A stretch of 56,768 bases of DNA from the NCBI GenBank assembly GCA_046160865.1, contig JBJXHG010000174.1, forward strand, positions 1 through 56,768. Reading direction: 5' to 3'. The stretch is from JBJXHG01 sp046160865 (lineage in GTDB: Bacteria > Planctomycetota > UBA1135 > GCA-002686595). The notes beneath the pieces are model-generated. The model searched no databases, was not told where the DNA came from, and saw only the letters and a list, made by a program, of their open reading frames with translations. Within the stretch, counting starts at the first letter, position 1, and the number at the start of each line of letters is the position of its first letter. The position numbers and the translations under genes were made by a program. This document shows positions 22,994-30,434 of this stretch, piece by piece.

Positions 22994-24211
22994 ATGCTGA
23001 CCTTCTTGCTACTCGCAACATTGCAGACACCGATCACCGGCGAGCTCCAAGTTCGCGCGTCCGGCGGCATCGAAGCGCCGGCGCAGCCGACGCAGATTTC
23101 GACGTCGACCTCGACGAAGACGCCGCGCTTCTCCGCGACAGCCGCGGCGGGACCGGGCGGCCGCTTGTCGATGCCAGTGCAGAGCCTCGTCGCCGTGCGC
23201 GGCCAGGAAGACAACACCGTGATGGGCATCGGTCTCGTCACGGGACTCGCCGGCACGGGCGACTCGATCGAGGCCGCGCGGCGCTTGCTCTCGAACATGC
23301 TGCTGACGCGCAACATCAACGTGGAGCTCGGCTCGCTCGCTTCGAAGAACATCGCGATCGTGCAAGTCGAAGCGACGCTGCCCGCCGGCATCAAACCGGG
23401 CCGCCGCATCGACGTGACGGTGTCGACGATCGGCGATGCGACGAGCTTGCAAGGCGGATTGCTCACGCTCACCGAGCTCTCTGACATCACCGGACGCACG
23501 GTCTACGCGACCGCCAACGGTCCGGTGACGGTCGGCGGCTTCTCGGCGAGTGGGCAAGCCGCGACGGCGACGAAGAACCACGTCACGGTCGGCACGCTGC
23601 CGGAAGGCGGCAAGGTCGAGCGCGAAGTGCCGACGAACATCGTCAGCGAGCACGGCTTCATCTACCTCGACGTGCGCACGGGTCAGGATTCGCTCGGCAA
23701 CGTCGTGCGGATCACCGACGCGATCAACGCGCTCTATCCGAAAGCGGCGCACGCGGAGCCCGACGGCAAGACGATCCAAGTCGAAGTACCCGCGGACCTG
23801 CCGGTCGACATGCACGTGTCGTACTTGCACTCGGTGCTGCGGCTCGAGATCGAGTCCGAAAACCTCGCGCGCGTGATCGTGAACGAGCGCACGGGCGTGA
23901 TCGTCATGGGCGGCGACGTGCGGCTGCGCGCCGGCGCGATCGCGCAGGGCGGGCTCACGGTGACGATCGCCGAGTCGCCACAAGCGAGCCAGCCCGGTCC
24001 GCTGTCGGCGGGCACGACGCAGGTGCTGCCGCGCTCCGACCTCAACGTCGAGGAAGAGAACAACGCGCTCGTGCTCGTGCCAGGCGCCGGCACGCTGCAA
24101 GAGGTCGTCGACGTGCTGAACGTGCTCGGCACGACACCGCGCGACTTGATCAGCATCCTGCAGGCGATGTCGCAAGGCGGCTTGCTCGTCGCCGAGATCA
24201 AGAGGATGTGA
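22994..24211 (+). CDS. flgI: Flagellar P-ring protein FlgI
   Basis: The 405-residue protein has a signal peptide and the FlgI hallmarks VRGQEDNTVMGIGLVTGLAGTGDS, ASKNIAIVQVEATLP and RIDVTVSTIGDATSLQGGLLTLT. The C-terminal ERTGVIVMGGDVRL and LQEVVDVLNVLGTTPRDLISILQAM segments are present too. It forms the P ring around the rod in the peptidoglycan layer. The start at 22994 is 8 bp after flgH; a longer in-frame start at 22946 would overlap flgH and is less likely. The stop overlaps the flgJ ATG (TGATG). Confidence 0.94.
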   Translation: MLTFLLLATLQTPITGELQVRASGGIEAPAQPTQISTSTSTKTPRFSATAAAGPGGRLSMPVQSLVAVRGQEDNTVMGIGLVTGLAGTGDSIEAARRLLSNMLLTRNINVELGSLASKNIAIVQVEATLPAGIKPGRRIDVTVSTIGDATSLQGGLLTLTELSDITGRTVYATANGPVTVGGFSASGQAATATKNHVTVGTLPEGGKVEREVPTNIVSEHGFIYLDVRTGQDSLGNVVRITDAINALYPKAAHAEPDGKTIQVEVPADLPVDMHVSYLHSVLRLEIESENLARVIVNERTGVIVMGGDVRLRAGAIAQGGLTVTIAESPQASQPGPLSAGTTQVLPRSDLNVEEENNALVLVPGAGTLQEVVDVLNVLGTTPRDLISILQAMSQGGLLVAEIKRM

Positions 24212-24525
24212 TGCAGATCACCCCGTCATCGGCGGCCGTCGATTCGAGCGGACTCGCGCGCGTCGACGCGCTCGCGCGCCGCGCAGCCGGCGAGTCGCCC
24301 GAAGCCGCGGGCAAGAAGTTCGAAGCGCTGTTCGCGACGCTGCTCGTGAAGGAGATGCGCAAGGCGCTGCCCGACGGCTTCTTCGGCGAAGGATCCGCAG
24401 GCGACATCTACTCGGGATGGCTCGACCAGCATCTCGGCGAATCGATCGCGAAGCGCGGCACGCTGCGCATCGCGCCGATCGTCGAGGCGAGCCTCTCGCG
24501 CAAGCAAGTGGAGGGCGCGCCGTGA
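24211..24525 (+). CDS. flgJ: FlgJ-type rod-binding protein (no muramidase domain)
   Basis: About 104 residues containing only the N-terminal rod-binding domain: KKFEALFATLLVKEMRKALPDG, then GSAGDIYSGWLDQHLGESIAKRG. It lacks the glucosaminidase/muramidase domain of enteric FlgJ, as in many non-enteric bacteria, so a separate peptidoglycan hydrolase must open the wall. AGAGG precedes the ATG at 24211; a GTG one codon upstream is also possible. The stop overlaps the flgN start. Confidence 0.85.
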   Translation: MQITPSSAAVDSSGLARVDALARRAAGESPEAAGKKFEALFATLLVKEMRKALPDGFFGEGSAGDIYSGWLDQHLGESIAKRGTLRIAPIVEASLSRKQVEGAP

Positions 24526-24995
24526 CGAAGCAAGCACTGCTCAACGGGCTGGAGGCCTACGTCCAAGAGGAGATCGGCGCGCGCCGGCGCATGCTCGCGA
24601 TCGTCGATGCCCAAGAGCGCGCGATCCTGGCCGGCAAGAGCGCCGACCTCGAGCTCGCGACGCGCGACATCGAAGCGGAGATCGAACGCGACACCGAGCG
24701 GAGCGCGCGCCGCGCGCGGCTCTTCGCCGCTGCGGCCACGACATGGCGCGTCGCGCCCGCCGCGCTCAGCTTGTCGAGCATCGCCGAGCGCTTCGGACCC
24801 GCGGCCGAGCGCCTCTGCACCCTGCGCACTGAGTTGCGCAGCGCGACGGCGGAGCTCGCGCGACGCAACCGTCGGTTGTCGGTGCTCGTCTCGACGCACC
24901 GGCGCCTGCTCGCCGAACTCATCCAAACGCTGCTCGCGAGCGAGGACGCGGCGCCGCTCGCCGTGTCGGGCACCTTGATCGACGCGGAGGTCTGA
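24522..24995 (+). CDS. flgN: FlgN-like flagellar export chaperone
   Basis: A 157-residue, almost entirely helical and charged protein starting at GTG 24522, overlapping the flgJ stop (GTGA). Position directly before flgK-flgL, size, and a coiled-coil layout with Leu-rich heptads (LLNGLEAYVQEEIGARRRMLAIVDAQERAIL) fit FlgN, the chaperone that delivers FlgK and FlgL to the export gate. Sequence identity to FlgN is weak, so the call depends partly on context. Confidence 0.72.
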   Translation: MTKQALLNGLEAYVQEEIGARRRMLAIVDAQERAILAGKSADLELATRDIEAEIERDTERSARRARLFAAAATTWRVAPAALSLSSIAERFGPAAERLCTLRTELRSATAELARRNRRLSVLVSTHRRLLAELIQTLLASEDAAPLAVSGTLIDAEV

Positions 24996-24997
24996 GC

Positions 24998-27337
24998 ATG
25001 TCCGGCATCAGCTACAACATCGGTCTGCGCGCGCTGCTCGCGTCGCAATCGGCGCTCGAGACGGTCGGTCACAACATCTCGAACGCCAACACGCCCGGCT
25101 ACTCGCGCCAATCGCTGCACCTGTCCGCCGCGTCGCCGCTCAATCTGCGCGGGCTCTCGATCGGAAACGGCGTACAGCCGGACATCGTCCTGCGCACGGC
25201 CGACGGGCTCTTGATCCGCCGCATCGTCGCACAGACGAGCTCGATCCATCAGCTCGACACGCGCTTGGCGGGCATGTCGCAAGTCGAGTCGATCTTCGGC
25301 GAGCCCGGCGAGCGCGGTCTCGGCAAGCTGATGCAGTCGTTCGCCACGAGCCTGTCGAGCCTCGCGTCCGATCCCGAGGACCTCGTGCTGCGCAACGGAA
25401 CCGTGCAGTCGTCGCTCGCGATGACGGCGCGCTTCAACGAGCTCGCGAGCGGCCTCTCGAACGCACGTCGCGACAACGCCGGCGCAGTCGCGGCGCAGGT
25501 CGAGCAGGCGAACACGCTGGCACAGCAGATCGCGGGCATGAACCGCGAGATCGCCACGTTCGAGGCGTCGGGCGTGCCCGCCAACGACTTGCGCGACAAG
25601 CGCGAGCAAGCGCTGACGGCGCTCGGTGAGCTGATCGACATCCGCTACGTCGAGCGCGCGAACGGCGGCGTGAGCGTCACGACGAACGGAGCGCTGCTCG
25701 TCGGCGAGAGCAAGGCCTACGCCCTCGACGCGGAGCTCGACGGCAGCGGCGGCGTGCGCGTCACGGTCGAAGGCAATCCGAGACCGCTCGCGGTCAAGGG
25801 CGGCAGCATCGGCGGCTCGATCCGCATGAGCGAGGAGTTCATCCCCGGCATGCTCGCGCAGCTGAACGAGCTCGCGCGCAACTTGATCGTCGAGCTGAAC
25901 CGCGCGCACAGCACCGGCGTACCGCCCGGCGGACCGTTCCATGCGCTCGTCGGCGCGAATCGCGTCGCCGACCAGGACGGTGATGGGAACGCGCTGGACG
26001 AGCTCCTGAGCGACGCCGGACTGCCGTTCGACGTGCAAGCGGGAACGCTCGTGGTCAACGTCACCGACGAAGCGACGGGACGCTTCACGTCGACGAACGT
26101 CGCGATCGATCCGCACACCACGACGGTCGCGGACTTGCTCGGCCAGTTGAACTCGATCCCGCACATGCGTGCGAGCCTCGACAGCTTCGGCCGCGTGCAG
26201 GTCTCGTCCGACGACGGCTTCGGGTTCGACTTCAGCCCGCGGCTCAACGGACAGCCGGACGTATTCGGCTCGTTCGGCGGCGGCGCGGCTTCGCTCTCGA
26301 CCTCTGCCGCGGGTCCGTTCGCTCTCGACGACGGCGACACGCTCGACATCACCGGGCCGGGCGGGGCGTTCTCGGTCACGCTCGACGGCGCGGACTTCGC
26401 GGACATCTCGCAAGCGACTGCACGCGAAGTCGCGGACGCGCTGGAAGCGGACGCGGGCTTCGCATCGAGCGGACTGCGTGCCGTCGTCGTCGCCGACCGG
26501 CTCGTGCTGCAGACCGTTTCCACCGGCGCGAGCGCGAGCTTCCAGCTCGACGGCGGCAGCGCGCTCGGCGCGCTCGGATGGAGCGCCGGACAGAGCGTGT
26601 CGGGACAAGCGCGCGCGGTCGACGTGACGGTCAGCGGTGTCTACACCGGTGCGCAGAACGACGACTACACGTTCGTGCCGACGCTCGACGGCACGGTGGG
26701 CACGACGCCGGGTCTGCTCGTGCAAGTGTTCGACCGACAGGGAACGCAGATCGCGACGCTCGACGTCGGCGCCGGCTACGTGCCCGGGACCGAGCTCGAC
26801 GTCGCGAACGGCATCCAAGTGAGCTTCGGCTTCGGCGATCTGTCGGCGACCGACGGTGACGTGCTCGGGCTGCAGGTGCTGCGCGACTCCGACACGTCGG
26901 ACGTGCTGGTCGCGCTCGGACTCAACGCATTCTTCACCGGCAGCGACGCGGGCGAGATCGCGCTCAACGCGCAGATCGAGCGCGATCCCGGCGCGATCGC
27001 GTCCTCGAAGACGGGTGCCGGCGGCGACAACGCGGGCGTTCTCGAGATGCTCGCGGCGCAGAAGGCGGACGTCGCCGCGCTCGACGGCATCACCATGGAC
27101 TCCTACTACGGCAACCTGGTGAGCGGCATCGGCTTCGAGATCGGTTCCGCGCAGAGCGCGCGCGACGTCGAGGGTTTCCTGCTCGACAGCTTGTCGAGCC
27201 GCCGCGAGCAAGTCTCGGGCGTCAACATCGACGAAGAGCTCACGAACATGATTCAGTTCGAGCAGGCCTTCGGTGCCGCGTCGCGCTTCATCACCGTCAT
27301 CAACACGACGTCGCAAGAGCTCTTGAACCTCATCTAG
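24998..27337 (+). CDS. flgK: Flagellar hook-associated protein FlgK (HAP1)
   Basis: At 779 residues it is longer than the usual 550. The N-terminal D0/D1 region is diagnostic (SYNIGLRALLASQSALETVGHNISNANTPGYSRQ) and the C-terminus matches FlgK (VSGVNIDEELTNMIQFEQAFGAASRFITVINTTSQELLNLI). The extra length is beta-rich outer domain with several Asp/Gly calcium-like loops (VADQDGDGNALDE). It forms the hook-filament junction. It begins 2 bp after flgN. Confidence 0.94.
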   Translation: MSGISYNIGLRALLASQSALETVGHNISNANTPGYSRQSLHLSAASPLNLRGLSIGNGVQPDIVLRTADGLLIRRIVAQTSSIHQLDTRLAGMSQVESIFGEPGERGLGKLMQSFATSLSSLASDPEDLVLRNGTVQSSLAMTARFNELASGLSNARRDNAGAVAAQVEQANTLAQQIAGMNREIATFEASGVPANDLRDKREQALTALGELIDIRYVERANGGVSVTTNGALLVGESKAYALDAELDGSGGVRVTVEGNPRPLAVKGGSIGGSIRMSEEFIPGMLAQLNELARNLIVELNRAHSTGVPPGGPFHALVGANRVADQDGDGNALDELLSDAGLPFDVQAGTLVVNVTDEATGRFTSTNVAIDPHTTTVADLLGQLNSIPHMRASLDSFGRVQVSSDDGFGFDFSPRLNGQPDVFGSFGGGAASLSTSAAGPFALDDGDTLDITGPGGAFSVTLDGADFADISQATAREVADALEADAGFASSGLRAVVVADRLVLQTVSTGASASFQLDGGSALGALGWSAGQSVSGQARAVDVTVSGVYTGAQNDDYTFVPTLDGTVGTTPGLLVQVFDRQGTQIATLDVGAGYVPGTELDVANGIQVSFGFGDLSATDGDVLGLQVLRDSDTSDVLVALGLNAFFTGSDAGEIALNAQIERDPGAIASSKTGAGGDNAGVLEMLAAQKADVAALDGITMDSYYGNLVSGIGFEIGSAQSARDVEGFLLDSLSSRREQVSGVNIDEELTNMIQFEQAFGAASRFITVINTTSQELLNLI

Positions 27338-27339
27338 AC

Positions 27340-28773
27340 ATGAACATCCGACCGACCCAAGGCTCGAACTTTCAGCTGGTGAGGAGCGGGCTGCTCGCCA
27401 ACTTCAGCAAGCTGATCCGCGCACAGGAGCAACTCTCGTCGGGCAAGCGCATCCTGCGGCCGTCGGACGATCCGGTCGGAACGTCGGCGTCGCTCGCGCT
27501 CCATCGCCAGCTCGGCGACGTCAGCCGCTTTCGTGCGGCGTTGGCCACGGGCGGACCGCAGCTCAACGCGAGCATGGCGGCGCTCGAGGACGCCGGCCAA
27601 TTGATGGCCGAGGCGCGCACGTTCGTGATCCAAGGCATGAACGGGACGTTGAGCCCGGAGGACCGTCTCTCGCTCGGACGTCAGGTCGATTTCTTGAAGG
27701 AGCGCTTGCTCGAGATCGCGAACACGAGCTTCAACGACCGCTATCTGTTCGCGGGCACCGTGACGGACACGCCGCCGTTCGAGGAGGCGACCGCGAACGG
27801 CGCGTCGCACGTCGTCTACCGCGGCGATTCGTCCGAGCGCCGTGTTCCCGTCGGCCCCGGCGTCGACGTGCCGGTGCTGTTGCCGGGTTCCGATGCGTTT
27901 GCGAAGTCGGAAGCGAGTGGCGTGACGTACGGCGGCCTCACCGGCGTCGCGCGCGGAACTTCCGCCGACGAAGGCAGCGGCTACGGCTATCTCGTCGTGC
28001 GACACGACGCGACGACGGCGGCGCTCGGTGCGGGCCTCGCGCTCGTCGACGGCGGCGCGCAGGACACGCTGCTCGGCGATCGCACGCTCGTCGTCGACGC
28101 GGCGGCGGGCACGGTGCGTCTCGGCACTGGCGAAGCGGTGCCGATTCCGGCCGCGGGTGCGGCTTCGGCCGCGGACGTGCGTGTGCGCGACGAGAACGGA
28201 GCCGAGCTGCACCTCGACTTCACCGGCTTCACCGGTGCCGACTTCAGCGGGACCGTCAGCGGCTCTGGATCGATCTCCCTCGACGGCGTGAGCTTCACGG
28301 CGATCGACTTCGTCGACGACGATCTCGAGCTCACCGACGCAGAGCGCGGCCGGCTCGTGCACGTCGACACGCGCGGCATCGTGCGCGCGAGCACGGAGCT
28401 GCTCACGTTCTCCGGCACGGTCAATGCGTTCGACATCCTGCAAGGGATCTCCGACGACCTGAACAACATCCACGGACTCGACACGCAAGCGCTGCAAGAG
28501 CGGCTGTCCGCGCGCCTCTCCGAGTTCGATCGCAACTACGACAACGTGCAGGCCGGCCTCGGCATCCTCGGCGCGCGCAGTCAGCGCCTGACGGCGAGCG
28601 ACTCGCGCCTGCAAGACCTCGACCTGTCGATGCGCGCGATCTTGACCGAGATCGAAGACGCCGATCTTTCGTCCGTCGTGCTCGACCTGACGAAGGCCGA
28701 GCAAACGTTGCAACTCACGCAGGCTGCCGGTGCACGGCTGCTGCAGAACTCGCTGCTCAACTACCTGAGGTAG
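27340..28773 (+). CDS. flgL: Flagellar hook-associated protein FlgL (HAP3)
   Basis: The 477-residue protein has a flagellin-like N-terminal helix (LLANFSKLIRAQEQLSSGKRILRPSDDPVG) and C-terminal helix (EIEDADLSSVVLDLTKAEQTLQLTQAAGARLLQNSLLNYLR), typical of FlgL, with NTSFNDRYLFAGT in between. The beta-rich middle (about 200-340) exceeds the usual 300-residue size. It starts 2 bp after the flgK stop. It completes the hook-filament junction. Confidence 0.92.
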   Translation: MNIRPTQGSNFQLVRSGLLANFSKLIRAQEQLSSGKRILRPSDDPVGTSASLALHRQLGDVSRFRAALATGGPQLNASMAALEDAGQLMAEARTFVIQGMNGTLSPEDRLSLGRQVDFLKERLLEIANTSFNDRYLFAGTVTDTPPFEEATANGASHVVYRGDSSERRVPVGPGVDVPVLLPGSDAFAKSEASGVTYGGLTGVARGTSADEGSGYGYLVVRHDATTAALGAGLALVDGGAQDTLLGDRTLVVDAAAGTVRLGTGEAVPIPAAGAASAADVRVRDENGAELHLDFTGFTGADFSGTVSGSGSISLDGVSFTAIDFVDDDLELTDAERGRLVHVDTRGIVRASTELLTFSGTVNAFDILQGISDDLNNIHGLDTQALQERLSARLSEFDRNYDNVQAGLGILGARSQRLTASDSRLQDLDLSMRAILTEIEDADLSSVVLDLTKAEQTLQLTQAAGARLLQNSLLNYLR

Positions 28774-28777
28774 TGCC

Positions 28778-29101
28778 ATGACCGAGAACATCAGCATCCC
28801 GTCCGCGATCACACCGCTCTCGCCCGCCCGCGCGCCGGCGAACGTGGCCACACCCGGCGCGTCACCCGCACAGGGCGCCGCGTTCAAGGCGCTGCTCGAG
28901 CAGCTCGAAGCGCAGGCGCGCGAGCTCTCCGAGAAGAGCGACCGCGTCGACGGACCGAACGAGCTCGCGAGCGCGGTCGATCAAGCGCACGCATCGCTGC
29001 AAGATGCGTTGAGCTTGAGCGAGCGACTGCTCGAGGCCTACCGCGCCGAGCGTGCGCGCACGCCCGCGAGCGACTCGTCCGCTGCGAAGGACTCGGCATG
29101 A
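28778..29101 (+). CDS. Small flagellar-operon protein of unknown function
   Basis: A 107-residue protein with a Pro/Ala-rich first third and an amphipathic helical remainder. The helical part (ELASAVDQAHASLQDALSLSERLLEAYRAER) has spacing reminiscent of FliE, and the size also suits a secretion chaperone or anti-sigma factor (FlgM), but none can be confirmed. It lies 4 bp after flgL and overlaps the next gene (ATGA), so it is translated with the flagellar unit. Confidence 0.6.
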   Translation: MTENISIPSAITPLSPARAPANVATPGASPAQGAAFKALLEQLEAQARELSEKSDRVDGPNELASAVDQAHASLQDALSLSERLLEAYRAERARTPASDSSAAKDSA

Positions 29102-30189
29102 GCACGACGACCGAGCCGGCTCTCGGCGCAGCACTCGCGCTGCTCGAGCGCGTGTTGCGCGCGGGCGCGCCCTATGCCGCGGAGTGTCCGCTCGTGTTCG
29201 ACGCGCGCGCTCCCGGCCGCGTGATCGAGATCAAGCCGGACGGCGTCGTGCGCTCGGCGTGTACGTTGCTCGAACGCGAGCTCGTCATGCCGCACGCGCG
29301 CATTCGGGCCGGCTTCATCGGCTCGGTCGTCACCGATCCCGATCACCGCGGACGCGGTCTCGCGACGCAAGTGCTCGAAGCCGCGGAGACGGAGCTGCGC
29401 TCGCGCGGCAGTTTGCTCGCGCTGCTCTGGCCGAACGAGCCGAGTTTCTACGAGCGCCGCGGCTGGCGCGCGATCGGTGCCGAGCGCGACTTCGTGCTCT
29501 CGCCGACGCACCGCGAAGCACTCCCCGAGGCCGCGCAAGTCCGGCTGCGTGTGTCCGACGACGACGACGCGATCCACGAGCTGTACGCCTTGCATCCCGA
29601 GCGCGTGGAGCGCACACGTGAGGAGACGCGCGCGCTGCTCGGTTGCCCCGACATGGAAGTGCTCGTGTGCGAGCGGTGGGGGAAGACGGTGGCATACAGC
29701 TGCCTCGGCCGCGGGGCCGATTTCCACGATGTCGTGCACGAGTGGGCGGGCGACGCGCGAGCGGTGCTCGCGCTCCTGCGCGGTCATCTCGAGCGGCGCC
29801 GAGTGCGCGGCGAGGAGAACGATCTCTACGTGATCGCTCCGCGTTCGGCGTTGGACCTCGCGGAGCGCTTGTCCGCGTTGAGTGTGCCTTCGTCGATCGG
29901 CGTGCTCGGGTACGCGAAGATGCTCGACCTCGTCAGCGCGGCCGAGCACCTCGCCGGCCTGATCGATCGGCGCGGCAACGTGCGCGTCGAGGTCCCGCCC
30001 GACGCGCCCGGCACGATCGAGCTCGTCGGTTCGACGGGTCGTTGGCGGGGCACGAACGCGGACGTGCTCGAGCTCCTGTTCGCCGCGCGCGGCGACGCGT
30101 CGCTGGCGCGCAAGGTGGCGGCCGCGGTCGGCGGCACAGCCGAGCGCTTGCCCCTCGCGCTCTTCGCGTGGGGCCTCGACTCGATCTGA
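29098..30189 (+). CDS. GNAT-family N-acetyltransferase
   Basis: The protein has 363 residues. The acetyl-CoA binding motif A is clear in IGSVVTDPDHRGRGLATQVLEAAE (R-G-x-G-L/A), followed by a second half with a degenerate GNAT-like fold and a C-terminal alpha/beta tail. The two-lobe layout resembles Eis-type acetyltransferases. It overlaps the preceding small gene by 4 bp and is the last gene of the flgF unit, suggesting acetylation of a flagellar protein or of a sugar used to decorate filaments. The substrate is unknown. Confidence 0.8.
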   Translation: MSTTTEPALGAALALLERVLRAGAPYAAECPLVFDARAPGRVIEIKPDGVVRSACTLLERELVMPHARIRAGFIGSVVTDPDHRGRGLATQVLEAAETELRSRGSLLALLWPNEPSFYERRGWRAIGAERDFVLSPTHREALPEAAQVRLRVSDDDDAIHELYALHPERVERTREETRALLGCPDMEVLVCERWGKTVAYSCLGRGADFHDVVHEWAGDARAVLALLRGHLERRRVRGEENDLYVIAPRSALDLAERLSALSVPSSIGVLGYAKMLDLVSAAEHLAGLIDRRGNVRVEVPPDAPGTIELVGSTGRWRGTNADVLELLFAARGDASLARKVAAAVGGTAERLPLALFAWGLDSI

Positions 30190-30202
30190 TGGCGCCGCTG
30201 AT

Positions 30203-30240
30203 TTCTCGCTGCTGCGACGCGCGCGCGCACGTCGTGAGAA
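30203..30240. terminator. Possible terminator after the flagellar unit
   Basis: TTCTC (30203-30207) pairs with GAGAA (30236-30240) and CGACG (30215-30219) with CGTCG (30230-30234). The ends ATTTCTCGC and CGTGAGAA resemble the termini of the palindromic repeat family, so this may be a very short relative. Confidence 0.35.
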
Positions 30241-30434
30241 GGCGGAGATTCTTGCCACGCGCTCGCGCCGACGCTCCTCTTGGCCTCGCTGTCGTCTCGC
30301 TCGCGACGGATCGTCCGAGCGACGGCAGGCGAGAGTCGTAGTCAGCTCGCGGCGCTGGACGTCGATCGAGCGCGCGACCGCTCGGTCCTTCCACCGACGT
30401 CCACTCGGACTTTCACGGTCCTCAGGAGGCATTC

